Source of the DNA: Bacteriovoracaceae bacterium
GTDB lineage: Bacteria > Bdellovibrionota > UBA1018
Direction: 5' to 3'
Assembly (NCBI GenBank): GCA_947475645.1
Contig: CANJNU010000055.1
Coordinates: forward strand, 1-6,629
DNA: 6,629 nt
The notes under the pieces were generated by a model. The model saw only the letters and a program-made list of their open reading frames with translations, was not told the origin of the DNA and ran no database searches. Both the position numbers and the translations under genes were made by a program. Of the stretch, positions 1 to 6,628 are shown one piece after another; position 1 is the stretch's first letter; each line of letters opens with the position of its first letter.

Positions 1-2
1 CA

Positions 3-812
3 GACTCTTCACTTGCAGTGGTGAGCTTGGGAACTTTGAATATTAAAAATCCGGTTCTTAAACAGCAGTATGTTAGGCCAATCGTTGCCTGGGCTCCTCA
101 CTGTGAAGAGGACACAGATTTTCTGGCCTGCGCGCCTCAGGCTACACCGTTTTTGGATCCTCCGCTTCACTTTGCAAAAGACCCTCACACTGGAAATGTG
201 TCGTGGTGTGCTTCAGGGTATCCCACTCAAAATTATAATGTAGGGTTACTCGACAGTGCTCTCGATCCAAATAAGGCAGCCTCGGCCTCGAATCCATACG
301 TCGGCCACGTCAGGCCGTTTACGTCTCCGATTGTAAAAAACTCACTCAGCGCCGAGTGCACCGCTACCGTTCCTGATTCGGTCACCAATGGTTCAAGCTA
401 CCCTGCCGCCTCGGCATCTGCTTTGTGCGCTGTCACTGCAAATCCAACAGCTATAGCACGTCACCCCATCTACGCTTTCGTGGACTACAAACGGGACGGT
501 TCGCCGGTTTGTGCCAATAAAACTTGCGACCGCACCACGATGAATACAGAGTCGGGATGGGCCAAGTTCCCGCTTCAGGCGCGCCCGCAAGATATCGAAG
601 CAGCGATCTCGTCTGATACGACCTATGGATGTACAATGACTTGGGATAATAGCGGGTCTAAAACAGGAAAGCTCACACCCACGGGCGGCTGTTGCGGTGA
701 CACCGTGATTCTTAAGACAGGACTTTCTACGTCTACAAATGATGCTGAGGCGATTAAGAATAGGAACGCCCATCTTGAACCGGATCAACCGTGTCGAATT
801 CCGAAATACTGA
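3..812 (+). CDS. 3' part of a cysteine-rich, probably extracytoplasmic protein of unknown function
   Basis: The frame is open from the left edge to the TGA at 810-812, so this is probably the C-terminal part of a longer gene. A GTG at 18 is the first possible start inside the window, but it has no convincing ribosome binding site. Numbering from that GTG (264 residues), there are 11 cysteines, at about 29, 38, 64, 114, 137, 165, 170, 205, 225, 226 and 259. The sequence is rich in Ser, Thr, Pro, Asn and Gly, with no membrane segment in the visible part. Many cysteines in a low-charge S/T/N-rich chain suggest a secreted or surface protein stabilised by disulfides; this is inference. No family is recognised, although a pilin-like or other surface-structure protein is possible. 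Its end overlaps the following pseudouridine synthase by 22 nt, so the two may share a transcript. The coding frame itself is well supported; the function is unknown. Confidence 0.6.
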   Translation, partial: DSSLAVVSLGTLNIKNPVLKQQYVRPIVAWAPHCEEDTDFLACAPQATPFLDPPLHFAKDPHTGNVSWCASGYPTQNYNVGLLDSALDPNKAASASNPYVGHVRPFTSPIVKNSLSAECTATVPDSVTNGSSYPAASASALCAVTANPTAIARHPIYAFVDYKRDGSPVCANKTCDRTTMNTESGWAKFPLQARPQDIEAAISSDTTYGCTMTWDNSGSKTGKLTPTGGCCGDTVILKTGLSTSTNDAEAIKNRNAHLEPDQPCRIPKY

Positions 813-1543
813 TTTACGAAGATGACGACTTGCTCGTGCTGAATAAGCCCAGCGGACTGCCTTCAGCGCCACTTCCGAAGAATCGGGAAGAACGAACCGC
901 GGTTCAATTGGCAATCGAAATTTTTCCAGATCTCCCCACGCGCTTTCCCCCCGATTCTTTCGAGCCTGGGCTTCTTCATCGGCTGGATACGGGTACCAGT
1001 GGGCTTCTTGCATTTGCCAAATCCCCAGAGGCTTTCGCACACTTTAGGTCGGTGTGGAAAAGTGAAGAAGTGCGAAAAGTTTATCGAGCAATTGCACCGA
1101 TTTTGGCACAAGAATTTGAAGGATCCATGGGGAAGCCCATTTCCCCCTATCTGGCGCACGATGCGAAGTCATCCAAACGGATGCGTGCTTTTTTAGGGCC
1201 GAAGGCACCGATTAAAGTTCGCGGAAAGCTGTTGCCCACGTGGACCCAAATCGAACGCGTCGAGGCCCTCACTTCAAATTTTCGTTCGCCCGAGCGCTAT
1301 GCTGACTGGCAGATTTCGATTCGCACGGGTGTGATGCACCAAATTCGCTGCACACTGGCCTGGCTGAAGTGCCCGATCGTGGGCGACTTAATTTATCGCG
1401 GTGCAGCATCTGATCGGCTTTGGCTTCATGCGTGGAGGCTACAAATTCCCTGTAAAAACGAGCAAATACTTCATATCGAGGCTCCGCTTCCTGAGAATTG
1501 GCCAGGATCAGATTTTCGCATAGCATCAGCTGGCTTGCCGTAG
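791..1543 (+). CDS. RluA-family RNA pseudouridine synthase
   Basis: The product isomerises specific uridines to pseudouridine in rRNA or tRNA in the cytoplasm. Family motifs appear in order in 250 residues. The N-terminal strand and NKPSG motif lie at about 5-22. The catalytic motif HRLDTGTSG at 63-71 contains the nucleophile Asp66. A KVYRA motif follows at 96-100, then the HQIR motif at 183-186 with GD at 198-199, and the C-terminal LHA at 212-214. There is no S4 RNA-binding domain before the catalytic domain, so it resembles short RluA/TruC-type enzymes; the exact RNA target cannot be read from sequence. The GTG at 791 is chosen because an in-frame TGA lies at 776-778 and the catalytic domain begins almost at once. 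No strong Shine-Dalgarno is seen, and translation is probably coupled to the upstream gene, whose last 22 nt it overlaps. A KARI homologue follows after 23 nt. Family assignment is secure; subfamily is not. Confidence 0.92.
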   Translation: MSNSEILIYEDDDLLVLNKPSGLPSAPLPKNREERTAVQLAIEIFPDLPTRFPPDSFEPGLLHRLDTGTSGLLAFAKSPEAFAHFRSVWKSEEVRKVYRAIAPILAQEFEGSMGKPISPYLAHDAKSSKRMRAFLGPKAPIKVRGKLLPTWTQIERVEALTSNFRSPERYADWQISIRTGVMHQIRCTLAWLKCPIVGDLIYRGAASDRLWLHAWRLQIPCKNEQILHIEAPLPENWPGSDFRIASAGLP

Positions 1544-1566
1544 CGCAAAATGCTACACGCAGAGTC

Positions 1567-2508
1567 GTGAACCATCGAAATCTTAAGGCATTTATTGTTG
1601 GCTATGGAAGCCAGGCACAAGCTTGGGCAGCCTGCTTGCGCGATTCGGGCTACTCGGTAGAAATCTTTCTTTCTCGATTCGATGGAACTTCGGCCCAGCA
1701 AGCGCGAGCTCATTTTTTTCCAGTTTTCTCAAATACAGCTCTGGGTCAACAAGTTTCGACTGAAGCTCAACCTCTGATTGCGATGCTTTGCCCAGACTCC
1801 GCAATCGCGCCCGTTTATGAAGAGTGCATCGCTGCGCTGAATGTACCTCTTACACTCGTTTTGGCTCATGGGTTCAGCGTCTACTCCCAACAACTCAAAA
1901 CTCAATCCCATCATTCGGTAGCGCTTCTTGCTCCTAAAGCGATTGGGCCTAAACTCAGAGAGGCCTACACACGCGCGGCACCACTGCCTCACAGTCTTAA
2001 AGCCGCCTGGATGCCTCCGGCCGGAAGTGACCCGTCTCTTCAGCAATTTGCCCGTGCACTGGGCTTCGATCCGGGCCACTTAATTCCTGCAACCTTTGAA
2101 AATGAAACCATCGGCGACCTGATCTCGGAGCAAGGTCTTCTTTGCGGTGGTATTTTTACTCTGATGGAATGGACGATCGAATCGATGAGAGAAGCAAACA
2201 TTCCCGAAGCTCTGATTCGGGAAGAGTGCATTACCGAACTTGAGCTAATTGCGGGCTTAATTCAGAGTAAGGGCATTGATCAAGCGTTCTTAGCAATTAG
2301 TGCTGCGGCAAAGGCAGGCACTCTTGAGATGCGAGCGCGCTTTGAAAGTTCTGGGCTAAAACCTGAATTCGAGTCTCAAATGAACTCGATCATTGATGGA
2401 AGCTTTGGCCGACGATTCCTGAACGCTCAACATACGGGCGAACTCGAACAGAAAACACTTCGATTCCAAGAAAAACTGAAATCACTTCAAGAAGGATTCA
2501 CTTCATGA
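1567..2508 (+). CDS. divergent ketol-acid reductoisomerase (IlvC-family) homologue; candidate ketopantoate reductase
   Basis: The product is an NAD(P)H-dependent oxidoreductase of the class I KARI fold, 313 residues from GTG 1567. Seen in sequence: a Rossmann loop GYGSQA at 12-17, whose usual third glycine is Ala17; Ser36/Arg37 and Ser42 after beta-2, which could hold the NADPH phosphate; AHG with His101; and APK with Lys124. The metal-binding stretch DLISEQ has Asp184 and Glu188 and runs into LLCGG. Glu220 and Glu224 and the IS motif with Ser245 match the remaining KARI active-site residues. Differences from KARI include Ile182 where ETETD has Glu, PPAG near 150-153 in place of D-x-SG, and loss of the conserved C-terminal tail. 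GTG 1567 is preferred over a TTG at 1498, because it starts the protein just before the first Rossmann strand and leaves a 23-nt gap after the upstream gene. The end overlaps panB by 4 nt. Reduction of ketopantoate to pantoate is inferred from the operon, from absence of a PanE-like gene here, and from the known side activity of IlvC. Ordinary branched-chain amino acid KARI activity is the alternative. Confidence 0.8.
   Translation: MNHRNLKAFIVGYGSQAQAWAACLRDSGYSVEIFLSRFDGTSAQQARAHFFPVFSNTALGQQVSTEAQPLIAMLCPDSAIAPVYEECIAALNVPLTLVLAHGFSVYSQQLKTQSHHSVALLAPKAIGPKLREAYTRAAPLPHSLKAAWMPPAGSDPSLQQFARALGFDPGHLIPATFENETIGDLISEQGLLCGGIFTLMEWTIESMREANIPEALIREECITELELIAGLIQSKGIDQAFLAISAAAKAGTLEMRARFESSGLKPEFESQMNSIIDGSFGRRFLNAQHTGELEQKTLRFQEKLKSLQEGFTS
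2491..2496 (+). promoter_or_regulatory. Shine-Dalgarno of panB
   Basis: GAAGGA lies eight bases before the ATG at 2505, inside the end of the KARI-like gene. It supports that start over the in-frame ATG at 2514, for which the spacing would be 17 bases. Together with the ATGA overlap it points to coupled but independently initiated panB translation. Confidence 0.7.
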
Positions 2509-3311
2509 GTTCCATGCCACAGCCTTCGGCGCAAAATAAAGTCACTGTTCCTTTTATTCGGGCACAGAAGAACATTCAACCGCTTACTATGCTTACCGCT
2601 TATGATTATCCGACAGCCCAAATTTTGGACCGCGCGGGGATCGATCTCATTCTTGTAGGCGATAGCGTGGGTACAGTTCTATATGGCGATGAAAATACAT
2701 TACAAGTCACCCTCGACGACATGGTAAGACACACGCGAGCAGTCAGCAAAGCTGCGAATCGCGCTCTAGTAGTCGGTGATCTTCCCTTCATGAGTTATCA
2801 GGTCAGTAAGAAGCAAGCGATTCGAAGTTCGGGTAGACTTCTAAAAGAGGCGGGCGCCCACGCGGTCAAACTTGAAGGTGGCCTGGAGATGGCGGAAACG
2901 GTCAGTGCAATTGTGCGCGCTGGCATACCCGTAATGGGCCATATCGGCCTCACGCCGCAAACCATTCACGCCATAGGAACTTACCGCATTCATGGAAAAA
3001 CTCATCAAGAGCGCGACTACCTGATCGCCTCGGCAAAGGCACTCGAAGAAGCGGGAGCCTTCTCGATCGTGCTAGAATGCGTGGAAGCGAAGCTTGCTTC
3101 TGAGATCACTCAGCTCGTGAATATTCCGACCTTGGGGATTGGCTCAGGAACGGGATGTGATGGGCAGGTTTTGGTCGGTCACGACTTAGTTGGATTGACT
3201 GCAGGCCGGGTACCGCGCTTTGTGCAACCCACTGCCGACCTGAAAGCGAATTGGCACCAAGCTGTTGAAGCCTACATTCAACGAACTCGAGAGAATCATG
3301 CTCGCCATTGA
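2505..3311 (+). CDS. panB: 3-methyl-2-oxobutanoate hydroxymethyltransferase
   Basis: PanB transfers a hydroxymethyl group from 5,10-methylenetetrahydrofolate to 2-ketoisovalerate, giving ketopantoate, the first committed step of pantothenate synthesis in the cytoplasm. The 268 residues fit the family's usual 260-280. Motifs: MLTAYDYP at 29-36, VGDSVG at 51-56, ALVVGDLPFMSYQ at 87-99, VKLEGG at 121-126, MGHIGLTPQ at 144-152 and CDGQVLV at 218-224. By analogy with the E. coli enzyme, Asp53 and Asp92 bind Mg2+, and Lys122, Glu124 and Glu191 line the active site; all are present. LECVE at 190-194 has Glu where LECVP is usual, and GIGSG replaces the usual GIGAG. The ATG at 2505 overlaps the upstream stop as ATGA and has GAAGGA eight bases upstream; a second ATG at 2514 is less well placed. 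The last 14 nt overlap coaX. Confidence 0.97.
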   Translation: MSSMPQPSAQNKVTVPFIRAQKNIQPLTMLTAYDYPTAQILDRAGIDLILVGDSVGTVLYGDENTLQVTLDDMVRHTRAVSKAANRALVVGDLPFMSYQVSKKQAIRSSGRLLKEAGAHAVKLEGGLEMAETVSAIVRAGIPVMGHIGLTPQTIHAIGTYRIHGKTHQERDYLIASAKALEEAGAFSIVLECVEAKLASEITQLVNIPTLGIGSGTGCDGQVLVGHDLVGLTAGRVPRFVQPTADLKANWHQAVEAYIQRTRENHARH

Positions 3312-4104
3312 TGTGGGCAATTCAAACTGGGTTTTAGGCCTTTATTCAGGCAATGAACTACAAAAAGTACTTCGCCTGAATTCGGGTGCACTGGTAAATG
3401 AGGATCAGATTCGAAAAGTATTTTCTGAGCTACTCGGCGAACCTATTCTACGCGACCTCGACGACCAATCGCTTCCGATTACCTTGTCTTCGGTTGTTCA
3501 AGGCACGACACGTCTTCTGCGGAAAACTTTTCCTCACGCCCAAGTAATCGATTCGACTTGGCCGTTTTCGTTTCAAATCGCTACAGACCAGCCCGAGCAA
3601 ACCGGGGTAGATCGTCTTGTGAACGCCCACGCTGCGATCGAACTCATTCAAGCAGAAATTCGTTCATCTCGGAGCAGGCCCAAACCCATCATTTTAGTAG
3701 ACGCCGGCACTGCCACCACCTTCTGTGCCGTAACATCGACAGGAGTATTTTTGGGCGGAGCCATTGCCCCTGGTTTGGGAATATCGGCCGAAGCCCTCTT
3801 TTCAATGGCCCCCGCGCTTCCTCGTGTGTCCTTTGAGCTTCCTGATGCGACCATTGGTATGTCGACCTCTGCAGCACTTCAAAGTGGAATTCTACAAGGC
3901 TATGCCTGTTTGGTGGATGGAATGATTGGGCGTTTTAGGACCGAGCTCAAAAATCGCGGCGAACCTGGCATGGCAGATGTATTCATTACAGGAGGTTTTT
4001 CGAGACTGTTGGCTAAAACTTGTGAGCAACCGATGCGCGTCGAGCCCGATCTAACTCTAAAAGGAATTCATTCGCTGTTTGTCCGACAGGAGACCCAGGC
4101 ATGA
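3298..4104 (+). CDS. coaX: type III pantothenate kinase
   Basis: CoaX phosphorylates pantothenate to 4'-phosphopantothenate with ATP, the first step of CoA synthesis. Type III enzymes belong to the ASKHA fold, need a monovalent cation and are known to resist feedback inhibition by CoA. The predicted 268 residues fit the family. Motifs: the N-terminal phosphate loop DVGNSN just after the start, TGVDRLVNAHAA in the middle (pantothenate and dimer region), then VDAGTATTFC, which carries the second phosphate-binding element, and FLGGAIAPGLGIS followed by LP. The ATG at 3298 is chosen because the first beta strand, LAIDVGN, begins right after it. A TTG at 3265 would add an 11-residue tail without counterpart in the family. 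The start lies within the last 14 nt of panB, with only a weak purine run (GAGAGA at 3289-3294) ahead, so coupling to panB is likely. Its stop overlaps the coaBC start as ATGA. Confidence 0.95.
   Translation: MLAIDVGNSNWVLGLYSGNELQKVLRLNSGALVNEDQIRKVFSELLGEPILRDLDDQSLPITLSSVVQGTTRLLRKTFPHAQVIDSTWPFSFQIATDQPEQTGVDRLVNAHAAIELIQAEIRSSRSRPKPIILVDAGTATTFCAVTSTGVFLGGAIAPGLGISAEALFSMAPALPRVSFELPDATIGMSTSAALQSGILQGYACLVDGMIGRFRTELKNRGEPGMADVFITGGFSRLLAKTCEQPMRVEPDLTLKGIHSLFVRQETQA
4088..4093 (+). promoter_or_regulatory. Shine-Dalgarno of coaBC
   Basis: AGGAGA lies seven bases before the ATG at 4101, within the last codons of coaX. It is the strongest ribosome binding site seen in the cluster and fixes the coaBC start at the ATGA overlap rather than at the in-frame ATG at 4119. 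Confidence 0.75.
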
Positions 4105-5324
4105 TTCCAAGAGAGCTGATGTCGATCGCACCGAGCCTTCGTGGTAAGCGAATCTTACTGGGCGTAACGGGAAGTATTGCTGCGTTTAAAGCTTGCGATC
4201 TAGTTCGGTATTTAAGACAGTGCGACGCCGAGGTTCGTGTCGTATTAACCGAATCTGGCGAGAAATTCGTTACTCCCCTGACCTTAGAAACTCTATCGGG
4301 GCATCGTGTACTGACCTCGCTGTGGACTGGAGAACTAGGAAATCATCATATCGATACCGCCAGGTGGGCCGACGTCGCTTTGGTCGCGCCTGCAACGGCA
4401 AACACCTTAGCGAAACTAGCCCACGGTATCGCAGACGACTTACTGACTACCGAGCTTTTGGCCCTTAAATGCCCACTGGCCGTGGCGCCAGCGATGAACC
4501 CTGCTATGTTCTCGAATCCCGCAACGCAAGCTAATCTAAGTACCCTGCGTGCTCGCGGAGTTCACGTAATTGGCCCGGTTATTGGCGTCACTTCCTGCGG
4601 TGAAGAGGGATTAGGTCGGATGGCAGAACCCGAAGCGATTCTTTCTTATCTCGCGCGTATTGTTCGTTGTGAAGACCCAAATAAGAAATCGAAGCGCGCA
4701 TTAATTAATTTAGGCCCCACCCGTAGCCCCATCGACCCCGTTCGGTATCTTTCTAACCGGTCGAGCGGAAAGATGGGCGCCGCTCTGGTATGGGAAGCGT
4801 GGCTGCAAGGACACTCGGTTACTGCCGTTGTAGGGCCCGTGGATGTAACGCTGCCCCCGGGTATTCAGGTAATTCGAACCACCACGGCCAATGAAATGCT
4901 GGGCGCCTGCGAAGCAGAGTTTTCACTGTGTGATCTTTTCATTGCAAGTGCAGCTATTCTGGATTGGGAAGTGGAGCAAGTCGCTGGCCAAAAAATAAAA
5001 AAAGGGGCCCCCCCTCCCCTCGCCTTGCGAACGAACCCTGATATTCTTGCCACTCTGGCTAAACAGAAGCAGTCTCACCAGCGGGTTGTAGGCTTCGCGG
5101 CAGAGACCGAAGCAGTCTTATCTTCAGCGAAGGCTAAGCTTCTCCAGAAGAACTGTGATGCTCTTTTCGCTAACGATGTTTCGAGTGGTGAGCAAGGTTT
5201 TGATCGCGATCTGAATGGTGGATGGTGGATTACGCTACAAGAGGCCACGCTTGTGAGCACTCGGACTAAAACCACCCTAGCAGCAGAGATGCTTCGGCGA
5301 ATTGAGCAGTTGTATGTTGATTAG
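4101..5324 (+). CDS. coaBC: bifunctional phosphopantothenoylcysteine decarboxylase / phosphopantothenate-cysteine ligase
   Basis: The fused enzyme joins 4'-phosphopantothenate to cysteine (CoaB half, CTP-dependent in most bacteria) and decarboxylates the product to 4'-phosphopantetheine (CoaC half, FMN-dependent). The 407 residues match the usual fusion length. CoaC, about 14-190: GVTGSIAAFKA at 21-31 binds FMN; the catalytic His is His83 in HHID; APATANTLAKLA follows at 97-108; Asn133 is in PAMN; and Cys166 is in the SCGEEGLGRM lid motif. CoaB, about 198-405: GPTRSPIDPVRYLSNRSSGK at 205-224, AAILDW at 284-289, the lysine motif KIKKG at 298-302, NPDIL at 312-316, VGFAAET at 330-336 and FAND at 356-359. 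Both halves appear intact. A strong ribosome binding site precedes the ATG, which overlaps coaX by 4 nt; the 3' end overlaps panC by 11 nt. The KIKKG codons contain an A7 run followed by G4C7. Confidence 0.97.
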   Translation: MIPRELMSIAPSLRGKRILLGVTGSIAAFKACDLVRYLRQCDAEVRVVLTESGEKFVTPLTLETLSGHRVLTSLWTGELGNHHIDTARWADVALVAPATANTLAKLAHGIADDLLTTELLALKCPLAVAPAMNPAMFSNPATQANLSTLRARGVHVIGPVIGVTSCGEEGLGRMAEPEAILSYLARIVRCEDPNKKSKRALINLGPTRSPIDPVRYLSNRSSGKMGAALVWEAWLQGHSVTAVVGPVDVTLPPGIQVIRTTTANEMLGACEAEFSLCDLFIASAAILDWEVEQVAGQKIKKGAPPPLALRTNPDILATLAKQKQSHQRVVGFAAETEAVLSSAKAKLLQKNCDALFANDVSSGEQGFDRDLNGGWWITLQEATLVSTRTKTTLAAEMLRRIEQLYVD

Positions 5325-6216
5325 CAGATTCGAAACGATTGCGGATATGCGAAATTGGAGAGGTTCTCTCTCACAGACGGAAGTCGTCGGTTTTGTTCCC
5401 ACCCTGGGTGCCCTTCACGAGGGGCATGCCACGTTGCTTCGCAAAATGAGGTCTCGCTGTGACCGCCTGGTGCTGTCGATCTTTGTCAATCCAACTCAAT
5501 TCGGACCTACAGAAGACCTGGTAAAGTATCCTCGTCCTCTCAAACAAGATCTTGAGATTGCCCACTTGTGTGGTGTTGACGCCGTTTTCACTCCAACCCC
5601 CGCTCAAATCTATCCGGCTGGATTCTCTACTTTCGTAGAGGAATCGAGCCTTACGCTTCCTTTGTGCGGACCTTTTCGTCCCGGTCACTTCCGAGGAGTA
5701 ACTACTGTAGTCATGAAGCTGATCCAAGTCGTGAAGCCCCACGTTGCCTACTTTGGTATTAAAGATGCACAACAATTTTTCGTTCTTCAGAAGATGGCAG
5801 AAGACCTTAACCTCGACGTGTCTGTCGAAGCAGTGGCTACCGTTCGAGAGAATGACGGCCTAGCACTCTCGTCACGGAACGCTTACCTCTCTGCCGAGCA
5901 ACGCAGTCAGGCTACGTTCATTCACCAGATCCTGTTGGAGATTCGGGAGAAACTCGCGGTCGATTTTTTGAATTACAAACAGTCGCTCGACCTCGGGCGC
6001 GTTGCGCTTGAAGGCGCTGGGTTCAGGGTTCAGTACCTGGAACTTCTCAAGGCCCCTGATCTCACTTCTCTCGTCTCGAACGAGAGTCCTTTGCCTGATC
6101 ACCCTTATCTCTTAGCCGTGGCAGCCTATCTGGGTTCGACGCGGCTGATCGACAATCTTATTTTAAACGAACGGTCCCTGTTTTTAAAACACGGCATTCG
6201 AATTCACGCGGTTTAG
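5314..6216 (+). CDS. panC: pantoate-beta-alanine ligase (pantothenate synthetase)
   Basis: PanC condenses pantoate and beta-alanine with ATP, through a pantoyl-adenylate, to give pantothenate in the cytoplasm. The predicted protein has 300 residues, slightly longer than the usual 280-290. Motifs: FVPTLGALHEGH at 27-38, with the ATP-binding HxGH pair His35 and His38; SIFVNPTQF at 55-63; YPR at 72-74; RPGHFRGV at 122-129; FGIKDAQQ at 147-154 with Lys150; and RENDGLALSSRNAYLS at 179-193, whose SSRN is the KMSKS-like element. RENDGLA replaces the commoner REPDGLA, and PTLG replaces PTMG; neither removes a catalytic residue. ATG 5314 is chosen over a TTG at 5302 because the protein then starts at the typical first strand and helix. 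No clear Shine-Dalgarno precedes it, and it overlaps coaBC by 11 nt, so translation is probably coupled. It is the last gene of the cluster, followed by a terminator. Confidence 0.97.
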   Translation: MLISRFETIADMRNWRGSLSQTEVVGFVPTLGALHEGHATLLRKMRSRCDRLVLSIFVNPTQFGPTEDLVKYPRPLKQDLEIAHLCGVDAVFTPTPAQIYPAGFSTFVEESSLTLPLCGPFRPGHFRGVTTVVMKLIQVVKPHVAYFGIKDAQQFFVLQKMAEDLNLDVSVEAVATVRENDGLALSSRNAYLSAEQRSQATFIHQILLEIREKLAVDFLNYKQSLDLGRVALEGAGFRVQYLELLKAPDLTSLVSNESPLPDHPYLLAVAAYLGSTRLIDNLILNERSLFLKHGIRIHAV

Positions 6217-6228
6217 AACTCAGAACCT

Positions 6229-6262
6229 GCCCCGACCTTAAGGCTTCTCGGGTCGGGGCTTT
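6229..6262 (+). terminator. intrinsic terminator after panC
   Basis: The arms GCCCCGACC (6229-6237) and GGTCGGGGC (6251-6259) are perfectly complementary over 9 bp. The loop is 13 nt, or 11 if an inner U-G pair forms. TTT follows directly, and then a moderately T-rich stretch. It lies 13 nt after the panC stop, so it closes the operon. The opposite strand lacks a T run after the stem, so the hairpin is a weaker terminator for the convergent nrdJ gene. Confidence 0.82.
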
Positions 6263-6289
6263 CGGTTATTCTGTTACTTTGTTGCTTAC

Positions 6290-6628
6290 TTAACTACAAC
6301 CCATGCTGTTTCCGCAGTTCAAACATTTATAACAAGCACCGTTTCGAACCGTTGTATGCCCACAGCTATCGCACGGAGGTGCATCGCCCATCATCTTTGC
6401 CAGATGATCGCCCGATGGCGTGGTTTTTAAACCAGCACCGATATCCAGCGGCATCTCCATCTGAGGCTGATTCCCCGCCATCACTCCAGCGGTGATCTGC
6501 TGAGAAGGGTTTTTAGGGTACAAAGACGCTGCACCTCGCTCGACTGAGAGATCCACTGGCTTAACTTGAACAAAGTCAGTACGTCCCAGGTACTCCATTC
6601 CTAAAACACGAAAAAGGTAGTCCACAAT
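6290..6628 (-). CDS. nrdJ: C-terminal part of adenosylcobalamin-dependent (class II) ribonucleotide reductase
   Basis: NrdJ reduces ribonucleotides to deoxyribonucleotides using a radical from adenosylcobalamin, without oxygen dependence. Only the last 112 or so codons are in the window; the frame is still open at the right edge, so a GTG at 6625 is internal. The visible part starts with DYLFRVLGMEYL, typical of the segment that ends the barrel domain. A low-complexity linker follows, then a conserved cysteine tail. Counting from the GTG at 6625, GDAPPCDSCGH lies at about 80-90, CYKCLNCGNSMGCS at 98-111, and the cysteines at 85, 88, 98, 101, 104 and 110. This tail is characteristic of bacterial NrdJ. 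It is thought to carry the cysteine pair that re-reduces the active site, with part possibly binding metal. The gene converges on panC with 73 nt between the stop codons and is not part of the CoA operon. Confidence 0.9.
   Translation of the reverse strand: MVDYLFRVLGMEYLGRTDFVQVKPVDLSVERGAASLYPKNPSQQITAGVMAGNQPQMEMPLDIGAGLKTTPSGDHLAKMMGDAPPCDSCGHTTVRNGACYKCLNCGNSMGCS

Noticed and set aside
393..1040. Long open frame on the - strand (about 215 codons)
   Set aside because: It lies opposite the upstream gene and the catalytic region of the pseudouridine synthase, shows no recognisable motif and has an unnatural Arg/Cys-rich composition; it is a shadow of the + strand genes.
1540..1556. Hairpin GTAGC-loop-GCTAC after the pseudouridine synthase as a terminator
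   Set aside because: The stem has only 5 bp (6 with a wobble pair) and no T run follows, so it is unlikely to stop transcription within this tight cluster.
1498..1566. TTG-initiated extension of the KARI homologue
   Set aside because: It would add 23 residues encoded mostly within the end of the pseudouridine synthase gene and unlike the KARI N-terminus; GTG 1567 places the start correctly before the Rossmann strand.
1567..2508. Simple annotation as ilvC of branched-chain amino acid synthesis
   Set aside because: No ilvB, ilvN or ilvD neighbours, several changed conserved positions and a shortened tail; the pan/coa context points elsewhere, so the symbol was withheld.
5371..5775. Open frame of 134 codons on the - strand within panC
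   Set aside because: panC on the + strand carries all family motifs over this stretch, and the reverse frame has no domain or ribosome binding site.
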